Assembly: GCF_022601975.1 (NCBI RefSeq)
Contig: NZ_JAKVIR010000011.1
Location: forward strand, 62,001-126,000
Source of the DNA: Pontibacter sp. E15-1
GTDB taxonomy: Bacteria; Bacteroidota; Bacteroidia; Cytophagales; Hymenobacteraceae
DNA: 64,000 nt
Direction: 5' to 3'
Shown: piece by piece, positions 35,023 to 42,346 of the stretch
How positions within the stretch are numbered: the stretch's first letter is position 1
Layout of the letters: each line of letters starts with the position of its first letter
The notes under the pieces: model-generated
What the model was told of the DNA's origin: nothing
Databases searched by the model: none
What the model saw: only the letters and a program-made list of their open reading frames with translations
Translations under genes and position numbers: made by a program

Positions 35023-35199
35023 AGCAGGTACAAACACTTCACGAAAATACTTCAATACGCAAAATCCATTCGATAATGGTATCATACCTCTATTGCTGAA
35101 AAATCTGGGTATACACAGCTAAAAAGCGCAAAACAGCACCCGGATGACTGTACAAGTTTGAATAATAATGGCTATTTTAGCTGTCTAATTTGAAAAGCT

Positions 35200-35601
35200 A
35201 TGTTCAAAGGAATTATTGCAGCGATGTTGATCACATCAGGGTATTTCTATACCTCCCAGACAGACACTGCCGAAGCCAGCATAAAGCGGGGCAAGGCCGT
35301 GTATACCGCCAATTGCCAGAGCTGCCACATGGCCGAGGGACAGGGTATCCCCGGGGCCTTCCCTCCCCTTGCCAAGTCAGATTTTCTGATGCAGGACCAG
35401 AAAAGAGCCATCGGCGTGGTGCTGAACGGATTGAACGATGAGATTAAGGTGAACGGACAGACCTACCACATGCAAATGCCCTCGCATGCTTTCCTGACGG
35501 ACCAGCAGGTGGCGGATGTACTCACCTTTGTCCAGAACAATTGGGGTAACAAGGCAAAACCCGTAACTCCGGCGCAGGTAAAAGAATTGCGAAAGAAATA
35601 G
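35200..35601 (+). CDS. Exported mono-haem cytochrome c
   Basis: 133 aa. The N-terminal hydrophobic segment (FKGIIAAMLITSGYFY) is a signal peptide or anchor. GKAVYTANCQSCHMAEGQGIPGAFPPLAKSD holds the haem motif CQSCH and the usual Pro-rich loop; YHMQMPSHAFLTDQQVADVLTFV has the axial Met (MPxHxFLTD). This is the class I form seen in small periplasmic cytochromes and in the haem domain of oxidase or dehydrogenase partners. It could accept electrons from the dehydrogenases in this window, but there is no operon linkage. Confidence 0.9.
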   Translation: MFKGIIAAMLITSGYFYTSQTDTAEASIKRGKAVYTANCQSCHMAEGQGIPGAFPPLAKSDFLMQDQKRAIGVVLNGLNDEIKVNGQTYHMQMPSHAFLTDQQVADVLTFVQNNWGNKAKPVTPAQVKELRKK

Positions 35602-35660
35602 GTAAGCCGTATCCCTTTGCTCCGTTCTGAAGCCATACCTCATGCCTTACATTCGTGCCT

Positions 35661-35820
35661 GGAGCATGTTTGCATTTCGTTTTTGAGAGCAAAAAATGTT
35701 CAGGAGGGGTTCTGGCGAAGCGTTTTTTGGGCCGTTTCGCAGCATTAAGGGACTATCGAAAGGCGATTCAGGTTTCTTTAAGGGCAGTGTCGGCCCGAAG
35801 GTTACGTTTTAACATGCCCT
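35661..35820. repeat. Hairpin repeat element, copy B
   Basis: 160 bp, GGAGCATGTTTGCATTTCG at the left and GTTTTAACATGCCCT at the right. It aligns along its whole length to the reverse complement of copy A, including ATGTTCAGGAGGGGTTCTGG and GCGAAGCGTTTTTTGGGCCG. It ends 7 bp before the TauE/SafE start codon and so must lie within that gene's leader or promoter. Confidence 0.75.
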
Positions 35821-35827
35821 TATACCT

Positions 35828-36583
35828 ATGCAACACTGGGAGCTTTTGCTTTTCTTTTTTGTGATTGCCTTTATATATGCCTCAGTGGGTTTTGGTGGCG
35901 GCTCCAGTTATCTCGCTATCCTCGCCCTGTACGCGCTGCCTTTCAAAGAGCTCCGGCTGATTGCCCTGCTCTGTAACATTGTGGTTGTGACCGGCGGCAC
36001 CATCCTGTTTGTCCGGAACCACCACGTAAACTGGCGCAAAATCTTGCCCCTGGTGATTTTCAGTGTGCCCATGGCTTTTCTGGGAGCCACCCTGCGCATT
36101 GAGCAGCGCACGTTTTTCATACTGCTGGGCTGCAGTTTGCTGGTGGCCGCCGTGCTGCTCTGGTCGCGCAAGCGGCACACCGACATCCCGGCGGCTGGTG
36201 CCCCAGACCGTGCCACCTATGCCAAGGACGGCTTTTTGGGCGGAGGTATCGGCTTTCTGTCGGGAATGCTGGGTATTGGCGGCGGTATCTTTTTGTCGCC
36301 CCTGCTCAACCTGATCCGGTGGGATAACCCCAGGAAAATTGCGGCTACGGCCAGCGTGTTTATCCTGGTCAACTCCATCTCCGGCATCGCGGGGCAACTG
36401 CTGCAGCTGCCACCCGGCATTAATTTCACGCGTATCCTGTTATTGTGCGGGGCCGTGTTTGCAGGCGGCCAGTTGGGTTCCCGGCTTGCCATCCTCAAAT
36501 TAGACCCCTATATGATCCGGCGCATGACGGCGGTGCTCATCTTTGTGGCAGGCATTGAGGTACTGTACAAACACTTAGTTTAA
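35828..36583 (+). CDS. TauE/SafE family membrane transporter
   Basis: 251 aa, about eight membrane segments in two homologous halves. Both halves carry the family's glycine motif: ASVGFGGGSSYLAIL near residue 18 and GMLGIGGGIFLSPLLNL near residue 150. The family exports sulfite, sulfoacetate and other organosulfur anions; substrate is rarely proven. It is followed 16 bp later by moaD and then moaE, so it is probably cotranscribed with the molybdopterin synthase genes, which hints at a role with sulfur or oxyanions linked to cofactor synthesis (inference). The start follows repeat copy B directly. Confidence 0.88.
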   Translation: MQHWELLLFFFVIAFIYASVGFGGGSSYLAILALYALPFKELRLIALLCNIVVVTGGTILFVRNHHVNWRKILPLVIFSVPMAFLGATLRIEQRTFFILLGCSLLVAAVLLWSRKRHTDIPAAGAPDRATYAKDGFLGGGIGFLSGMLGIGGGIFLSPLLNLIRWDNPRKIAATASVFILVNSISGIAGQLLQLPPGINFTRILLLCGAVFAGGQLGSRLAILKLDPYMIRRMTAVLIFVAGIEVLYKHLV

Positions 36584-36599
36584 AAAAGGAGACCATACG

Positions 36600-36842
36600 A
36601 TGAAAGTAAATGTGCTGGCATTCGGTATCGCCAAAGATATCTTCGGAAAACCCGCAGTGGCCGTGGAGGTAGAAGAGAACACAACGGTGGCCACCCTGAA
36701 AAGCGCACTGGAGGCACAGTTCCCGCGCCTGAAACAGCTCTCTTCGTTTATGATCGCGGTGAACAGTGAGTATGCGCAGGCCGACAACGTGTTGCAGGCG
36801 CGCGACGAAATAGCCATCATCCCGCCCGTAAGTGGCGGCTAA
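36600..36842 (+). CDS. moaD: Molybdopterin synthase small subunit MoaD
   Basis: 80 aa ubiquitin-like protein. VNVLAFGIAKDIFG at the start and the C-terminal IAIIPPVSGG are typical; the terminal Gly-Gly is adenylated and thiocarboxylated and supplies sulfur to the dithiolene of molybdopterin. It precedes moaE by 12 bp. MoeB, which activates MoaD, is not in the window. Confidence 0.93.
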   Translation: MKVNVLAFGIAKDIFGKPAVAVEVEENTTVATLKSALEAQFPRLKQLSSFMIAVNSEYAQADNVLQARDEIAIIPPVSGG

Positions 36843-36854
36843 GCCAGCCAGTGT

Positions 36855-37271
36855 ATGATCGATATAAAAGTTACCGAAGCCCCCCTAGACATCCCGGCAT
36901 GCATCAACTGGGTGATGTCGCCGCAAAGCGGGGGGATTGATGTGTTCATCGGCACCGTGCGCGATGCTACCCAGGGCAAGCCGGTGCTGCGTCTGGAGTT
37001 TGAGGCATACGTGCCCATGGCCATGCGCGAAATGACCAAATTGGCCGAGCAGGCTTTGGAGAAATGGCCCCTACACAAAGTGCTCCTGCACCACCGCACG
37101 GGCGTACTCCCCATCGGCGACGTACCCGTGGTGATCGCCGTTTCCGCCGCGCACCGCGCCGCCGCCTTCGACGCCTGCCGCTTCCTCATCGACACCCTGA
37201 AGCAAACGGTTCCTATCTGGAAAAAAGAGATTTTTGAGGATGGCGAGGTATGGGTGGCCGCGCATCCGTAG
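36855..37271 (+). CDS. moaE: Molybdopterin synthase large subunit MoaE
   Basis: 138 aa. GGIDVFIGTVRDATQGKPVLRLEFEAYVPMA, HHRTGVLPIGDVPVVIAVSAAHRAAAFDAC and PIWKKEIFEDGEVWV match MoaE, including the active-site Lys of KKE. It converts cyclic pyranopterin monophosphate to molybdopterin with MoaD. Downstream, GTATGCG/CGCATAC (37289-37295 and 37314-37320) is a weak hairpin that may end the transcript. Confidence 0.95.
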   Translation: MIDIKVTEAPLDIPACINWVMSPQSGGIDVFIGTVRDATQGKPVLRLEFEAYVPMAMREMTKLAEQALEKWPLHKVLLHHRTGVLPIGDVPVVIAVSAAHRAAAFDACRFLIDTLKQTVPIWKKEIFEDGEVWVAAHP

Positions 37272-37374
37272 GCAGCATCAAAACAATGGTATGCGTAACG
37301 CTCAATCGTAGATCGCATACTTCCCTTAATCTCCTACATATAAAACAATCAACCCGAATTAATCTTTTCCTTGC

Positions 37375-37860
37375 ATGATATCGCTTTTCCGGACAGACTC
37401 CGCTCACGAAGATTTTGTGGCACTTGTACGTTAATTGGACATTGACCTCAGTATCAGAGACGGGGAAGACCATGCGTTTTACGCCCAGTTTAATAAAATC
37501 GACAGTATCCGGAATGCGGTGGTGGCGTATGTAGACGGAATCGCGGTGGGCTGCGGGGCATTTAAGCAGTATGCTGCCGACATCGCAGAGGTAAAACGCA
37601 TGTATGTACGACCTGAGTTTCGGGGACAGGGTATAGCCGGAGACGTATTGCGGGAGTTGGAGGCCTGGGCGCAAGCATCGGGGTATAAAAAGCTAGTTCT
37701 TGAAACCGGACAGGCGCAGCCCGAAGCAATCAGGCTCTATACCAAAAGCGGCTACAACGTTATACCCAACTACGGCCAGTATGCCGGGGTAGAAAACAGC
37801 GTTTGTATGCAGAAAATATTCGCGCAACCGGATACACATTCCGATACAAGCGCTACGTAA
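37375..37860 (+). pseudogene. GNAT acetyltransferase interrupted by an in-frame TAA
   Basis: An ATG at 37375 opens a frame reading MISLFRTDSAHEDFVALVR, then TAA (37432-37434), then continues in the same frame as LDIDLSIRDGEDHAFYAQFNKID and a full GNAT fold with VKRMYVRPEFRGQGIAGDVL (acetyl-CoA loop RGQGIA) to 37860. Upstream and downstream parts together have the normal start and length of Bacteroidota GNAT proteins in which this position is usually a sense codon such as Gln (CAA), so one C-to-T change would explain it. A TTG directly after the stop could restart translation of 141 aa. Either a recent pseudogene, a sequencing error or reinitiation; the remainder shows no other damage. Confidence 0.75.
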
Positions 37861-37897
37861 CACTCACCAAAACCTTTTCTCTTCAGGTATACCGAAT

Positions 37898-39055
37898 TTA
37901 TTTAACCAAAAGCCGTTTCACTTTCTCCAACTCCTGAGGCGTATTTACATTCAGCAGCGCGTCGGGGTGCTGCGGATTGATCAGGTTCGTTTCGCTGTTG
38001 ATCAACACCTTGCGCGGACAGGTATAGCCCTGGGCCAGAAAGGACAGCAGCAAAGGATAGCTTTTTGGCTCCCAGATTGTGATGAGTGGCTCCGGAAAAC
38101 CGTCGTGCGGACTCACGAACGTGGTTGCAGTGGCGGCGCTGTCTCGTTGTGAAGTTAACTGCTCCAGCGTTTGCTCGTCAAGCAAAGGCAGATCGCAGGC
38201 TACCACCAGCCAGGCAGCATCCGGCTGCTCCCGAAAGGCGGATAGGATAGCGCCATAAGGCCCCAGGCCAATAAAAGTGTCCGACAGTGTTTTATACCCA
38301 TTGTTTACCTCAACTTGCTGCTCTGCCCGGCAGGATATGTATACTTCGTTGCAAAAGCCTTTCAGCAAATCTGCCATAAAATAGCGCTGCGCCTTACCGT
38401 GCCAGTCAATTGCCCCTTTGTCGCGGCCCATGCGGAGGCTCTGCCCCCCGGCCAGCACCAGTCCGTTTAACACGGGTTGCGCCCGCTGCATCTGCTCCTG
38501 AAAAAAGGAGACGATTTTAGCGGTGTCGCTTAGTTTATATATGGGCAACGCTTGCCACCCGGGTATGGCTTCCTGCACAAAATCAAAGACTTGCTCGGTT
38601 CCTTCAGCCAGCAGGATCAGCTGCACATTGGTGAGTTGCGCCACTCTTTTTTGCAGGGAGGCGCGCTTGCGTTCATCTATAACCACTACCTGCGCCTGCG
38701 CCTGTTGGTGATTGCCGTTTACCAAAACCAGATCCATTTCCGAGAATAGCTGCCTGAAGCGGAATGCGTTCATGGGCTGGGTAAAATCAACTTGATGGTA
38801 GGTGATCTGATCGGTGTATTCTGCTACGGCACCCTTCGCCAGTCGGCCTGGCAGCGTTGCTGCAGCGTCGGCATGCGCATGCGAGGCATCCACATATGAG
38901 CATTTATAGCTAGAAGACAGCGCAGCGATTACCTGGTCTGCCAGTGTTTTGATTTCGCCGCAGGGCGTGCCTACAAAGGCCCATTCGTTGCGGGCGAAAT
39001 GGCCAAGTGCCGGTTTTGTGAGTACGCTGTGTTTTTTATGCTCTTTCAAAGTCAC
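37898..39055 (-). CDS. mobA: MobA-type nucleotidyltransferase with MobB-like N-terminal domain
   Basis: 385 aa. The C-terminal half, from about residue 195, is MobA: LNGLVLAGGQSLRMGRDKGAIDWHG, GLGPYGAILSAF, WLVVACDLPLLD. MobA links GMP to molybdopterin to give the bis-MGD precursor. The N-terminal about 190 residues look like a P-loop NTPase of the MobB kind, but the loop reads FVGTPCGEIKTLADQV rather than GxxGxGKT, so nucleotide binding may be lost. The last 20 bp of moaC overlap its start, so the two are cotranslated. The adjacent oxidoreductases use cytosine rather than guanine dinucleotide, so MobA presumably serves DMSO-reductase-family enzymes encoded elsewhere. Confidence 0.85.
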   Translation of the reverse strand: MTLKEHKKHSVLTKPALGHFARNEWAFVGTPCGEIKTLADQVIAALSSSYKCSYVDASHAHADAAATLPGRLAKGAVAEYTDQITYHQVDFTQPMNAFRFRQLFSEMDLVLVNGNHQQAQAQVVVIDERKRASLQKRVAQLTNVQLILLAEGTEQVFDFVQEAIPGWQALPIYKLSDTAKIVSFFQEQMQRAQPVLNGLVLAGGQSLRMGRDKGAIDWHGKAQRYFMADLLKGFCNEVYISCRAEQQVEVNNGYKTLSDTFIGLGPYGAILSAFREQPDAAWLVVACDLPLLDEQTLEQLTSQRDSAATATTFVSPHDGFPEPLITIWEPKSYPLLLSFLAQGYTCPRKVLINSETNLINPQHPDALLNVNTPQELEKVKRLLVK

Positions 39056-39512
39056 GCTTCCCTCCTGTCTTCGCTATCAGTTTCGTCTCCTTTATCACAA
39101 TGTCGTGGCTAAGGGCCTTGCACATGTCGTACACCGTGAGCGCGGCCACAGAGGCTCCCACCAGCGCTTCCATCTCCACGCCGGTTTTGGCCGTGAGGCT
39201 GGCAGTGCAGTCTATCACCAGTTCCTGCGCTGCATTGAGTTGCAGTTCTATATGGCAGTTATCAAGCCCAAGCGGGTGGCACAGCGGGATCAGCTCGCTG
39301 GTCTTTTTCGCCCCCATGATGCCCGCGATGATCGCTATCTGGAACACCGAACCCTTCTTGGTCTGAATATCGCCTTCGTTTAGTTTTGCGAGTACCTCCG
39401 TGGGGAGCACAACAATGCTTCGGGCTGTAGCGGTGCGGTGCGTCACCTGCTTCCCGCCCACATCCACCATCGTGGCTTTCCCCTTTTCATCTAAATGCGA
39501 AAATTCGCTCAT
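39036..39512 (-). CDS. moaC: Cyclic pyranopterin monophosphate synthase MoaC
   Basis: 158 aa. MVDVGGKQVTHRTATA, KKTSELIPLCHPLGLDN, and KTGVEMEALVGASVAALTVYD with MCKALSHDIVI are the MoaC signatures, including the active-site Lys/Asp region. With MoaA it turns GTP into cyclic pyranopterin monophosphate. Overlaps the mobA fusion by 20 bp; 42 bp after moeA. Confidence 0.96.
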   Translation of the reverse strand: MSEFSHLDEKGKATMVDVGGKQVTHRTATARSIVVLPTEVLAKLNEGDIQTKKGSVFQIAIIAGIMGAKKTSELIPLCHPLGLDNCHIELQLNAAQELVIDCTASLTAKTGVEMEALVGASVAALTVYDMCKALSHDIVIKETKLIAKTGGKRDFERA

Positions 39513-39554
39513 GCTTTTATGTATGTCAATTTAAAATTGGCTATTCGTATCATC

Positions 39555-40748
39555 TTAACGAAACGTCCATACCCTATACGCTTCACCTTCCTTGAAATCT
39601 GTCTTATGCTGCGGCAGTTCCAGAAAGGCTTCGGCCTCCACTAGATTGGCAAAGTCGCCGGAGCCATTCCCCTCTAACGGCGTGGCCAGCAACTGCCCGT
39701 GCTCATTTACGGTTAGGGTTACCTGCAAAAAGTATTGCAGCGGAGGCTTAAACGTAACCGCTTGTGTCAGTGCGGCGTGCCGTTGCGGTGATGCCATACC
39801 CAGGCACGCATCGAGCCAGGGCAGCATATAGCGGTGCAGGCACATAAAGGTGGATGCAGGGTTTCCCGGCAAGGCGAAAACCAACACACCATTCGCGTGT
39901 TTGCCGAACCAGAAGGGCTTGCCGGGCCGCTGCTGCACTTTATGAAACAGCCGCTCTACCGCCAGCGTTTCCAGCACCTGCGGCACATAGTCGAATTTGC
40001 CCATGGAGATGCCACCGCTCAGCAGGATCACATCATACTGTTGCAGGCATTCTCTCAAATGCTGCTCTGTTGCCGCAACCTCGTCGGGTATGTGCAGAAG
40101 ATCGGCGTGGAGCTGGTATTTTTGCAGGGCCGCCTTCACCATGTAATTATTGGACCGCCTGATCTGGTAGGGCAGCGGAGACGCCTGCACCTCCACCAGT
40201 TCATCGCCGGTAGAGATCACCACCACGCGCGGCAGTTTTTTCACCTGCAGTTCCGTCGCGCCCACGGCGGCGGCCATACCGACCAGGGCCGGGGTTACGC
40301 GCTGGTTCGCCTTGGCGACCACATCGTGCCGCTTTCGGTCTTTGCCCTGCTGGTGTATGTTCTGACCTTGTGCCACTTCCGGCGCCAGCACAGTGGCTGT
40401 TCCGTTTGCTATGGTCAGGTCCTCGTAGCGTATCACGGTGTCTGCAGAGGCTGGCAAGGCCGCTCCGGTCATAATCTCGATGCAGCTAGCCGCGTCTTGC
40501 AACGCAATGGGCTCCTCCCCGGCTGCCTGCGTTGCGGCGATCGGAAACGCACGCACGCCTTGTGCATAGGCGGCATACCGGATCGCGATGCCGTCCATCG
40601 CCACCCGATTGAAGGGAGGCAGGTCCCGGTCGGTTCTGAGGTCTTCGGCCAGCACACGGCCAAGCGCCCGTTCAAAAGGCAACACCTCCACACCAAAGTC
40701 TTTAACCTCCGCCTGGATGATTGCTTCTGCTTCTGCTACTGTCACCAT
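39555..40748 (-). CDS. moeA: Molybdopterin molybdenumtransferase MoeA
   Basis: 397 aa. LPPFNRVAMDGIAIRY, IEIMTGAALPASADTVIRYED, VVVISTGDELVE, LLSGGISMGKFDYVPQVL and VFALPGNPASTFMCLHRY are MoeA blocks; the Asp residues of the domain 3 motif are present. It inserts molybdate into adenylated molybdopterin. MogA/MoaB, which makes the adenylated form, is not in this window. Second gene of the moaA-moeA-moaC-mobA order, 208 bp after moaA. Confidence 0.95.
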   Translation of the reverse strand: MVTVAEAEAIIQAEVKDFGVEVLPFERALGRVLAEDLRTDRDLPPFNRVAMDGIAIRYAAYAQGVRAFPIAATQAAGEEPIALQDAASCIEIMTGAALPASADTVIRYEDLTIANGTATVLAPEVAQGQNIHQQGKDRKRHDVVAKANQRVTPALVGMAAAVGATELQVKKLPRVVVISTGDELVEVQASPLPYQIRRSNNYMVKAALQKYQLHADLLHIPDEVAATEQHLRECLQQYDVILLSGGISMGKFDYVPQVLETLAVERLFHKVQQRPGKPFWFGKHANGVLVFALPGNPASTFMCLHRYMLPWLDACLGMASPQRHAALTQAVTFKPPLQYFLQVTLTVNEHGQLLATPLEGNGSGDFANLVEAEAFLELPQHKTDFKEGEAYRVWTFR

Positions 40749-40956
40749 GTGTTTCTGTTTTTCAGGATTCTGATCCGCCTATACTGATGCAGGACTTTCG
40801 TGGGGATTTCGGTTTATGCTGTTTACTGTATAAAGCTTTCTAACCAGAACAGCGCATTCGTTCAAACTCATATGGCACCCTAAAATCACCCAGTAGGTAT
40901 AGAACCATACCATACTAATTACCAGTAAACTAACCTATACCAGCTGCCAGCTTGGT

Positions 40957-41946
40957 TTAACCGCCAATGGTAGCCATTGAGGCGCTCAGCGAAGCCTGGC
41001 CTGCGTTGTTTTTCTCCGCTTCCCAACCAGTGGCGTCTTTCAGGCTGATGGCTTTTTCGAGTGCCGCCTGCAGTTCTGCCTCGCTTGCCCCTGCCCGAAG
41101 CAGGTCTTTAAAGTTGAGCACGCTGTGGCCGTAGAGGCATGTTTTCATGTCGCCGAGCGGCGTCAGCCTGATGCGGTTGCAGGAGCCACAGAACGAACGG
41201 GTATAGGCCGCGATGATGCCCACTGTGCCTTTATACCCCGGTATCTGGTAATTGAAGGATGTTGAAAAAGGCGGATCGACCAGTTTCGTGATGGCTGGAT
41301 AGGCTGATTTGATGGTGTCGAGAATCTGCGCATGGTCCCAGCTCAGGCTTTTGACGTGTCCCTCTCCCCCGTTAAAGGGCATTTCTTCGATGAACCGCAC
41401 GCTTACTGGCTTAGACTTGGTCAGGGCCACTAAGGGCAGGATATCGTCGGTGTTTTGTCCCTCCATCACCACCGCGTTCAGCTTCACCTCGATGTTATGT
41501 TTCAGCAGTTGCTCCAGCGTGTCGAGTACCTGGGGCAGTTCGTCGCGGCGGGTAATCGCAAAAAAGCGGTTGCGGTCCAGGGTGTCGAGGCTCAGGTTCA
41601 CGGAGCGGATGCCTATTTTTTTCATCTGCGGCACGAAGGGGGCCGTCAGTACCCCATTGGTCGTGATCGTCAGCTCCTTCAACCCATCCAGTTGAGACAG
41701 CTTAGTCAGAAAAGGCATAAACCCCTTGCGCACGAACGGCTCGCCGCCCGTCACCCGGATCTTCTCGATTCCCATTTTCACGAACGCGGCACAGAGGCGC
41801 AGCATCTCCTCATACGTCATCAGCTCTTTGCGCGCGAGCCAATCAATCCCCTCCTCCGGCATGCAGTAAAAGCACCGCAGGTTACACCGGTCGGTTACGG
41901 CCAGGCGCAGGTAATTAACGGTTCTTCCGTGTCTGTCTTTTAACAT
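40957..41946 (-). CDS. moaA: GTP 3',8-cyclase MoaA
   Basis: 329 aa radical SAM enzyme. N-terminal cluster motif DRCNLRCFYCMPEEG (CxxxCxxC), SAM-binding RVTGGEPFVRKG, and C-terminal second cluster FCGSCNRIRLTPLGDMKTCLYG. The C-terminus ends ATIGG: the terminal Gly-Gly needed for catalysis is intact. First step of molybdopterin synthesis from GTP. Upstream spacer of 400 bp is described separately; I did not recognise a molybdenum-cofactor riboswitch there. Confidence 0.96.
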   Translation of the reverse strand: MLKDRHGRTVNYLRLAVTDRCNLRCFYCMPEEGIDWLARKELMTYEEMLRLCAAFVKMGIEKIRVTGGEPFVRKGFMPFLTKLSQLDGLKELTITTNGVLTAPFVPQMKKIGIRSVNLSLDTLDRNRFFAITRRDELPQVLDTLEQLLKHNIEVKLNAVVMEGQNTDDILPLVALTKSKPVSVRFIEEMPFNGGEGHVKSLSWDHAQILDTIKSAYPAITKLVDPPFSTSFNYQIPGYKGTVGIIAAYTRSFCGSCNRIRLTPLGDMKTCLYGHSVLNFKDLLRAGASEAELQAALEKAISLKDATGWEAEKNNAGQASLSASMATIGG

Positions 41947-42346
41947 GTTGCTAATCTTTGTGCGTACGTGACCAAAAGGCCTTCATTTTTATACTTCCAA
42001 CTTCTTATGTTTACGCAAACCCGGTTTGTTTGCTCACAATGGTGCAATGCGCTGCACAAACCCTTCGTGCTGCAAAGGCGATCGGGTCTGGAACTCCCGA
42101 AACTACCTTTGGCTGTAAAGTTAAACATGCCGCCCGATGTAGACTATCATACATCCGGCGGCATGCTTTTCAGGATTTCAGTTGCGGAAAACCGAGGTGT
42201 AAAACAATGCAGCTTCCACTTCTTCGAACTGGATATGGCTAAAAGGCGTGCTAATGCCTGCTTCCTCAGTACGAATACATCTTAATGCGTCACGGCTTAA
42301 AACATTGTGGTTCTGCAGGTATGCACCGTCATCCAGCTTATCTCAC
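41947..42346. other. Spacer between iorB-like stop and moaA start
   Basis: 400 bp, no gene. It contains the hairpin at 42126-42165. The moaA-proximal 180 bp should hold the moaA promoter; no exact TAnnTTTG match was found. Confidence 0.55.
42126..42165 (-). terminator. Hairpin, probably terminator of the iorAB-like operon
   Basis: CATGCCGCCCGATGT (42126-42140) pairs with ACATCCGGCGGCATG (42151-42165) with one C-C mismatch. On the minus strand it lies about 180 bp after the iorB-like stop and is followed by TTTAACTTT; on the plus strand by CTTTT. A role as a leader structure for moaA is an alternative. Confidence 0.5.

Larger units (their letters stand above)
34687..35199. other. Intergenic region with terminator and MITE-like element
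   Basis: About 510 bp. It contains the GH97 terminator (34712-34749) and the 34809-35022 element. The remainder, 35023-35199, is A+T rich and should hold the cytochrome c promoter; I see no exact TAnnTTTG box. Confidence 0.6.

Noticed and set aside
41947..42240. Possible molybdenum-cofactor riboswitch before moaA
   Set aside because: Only a simple two-arm hairpin is evident; I could not build the multi-helix fold.
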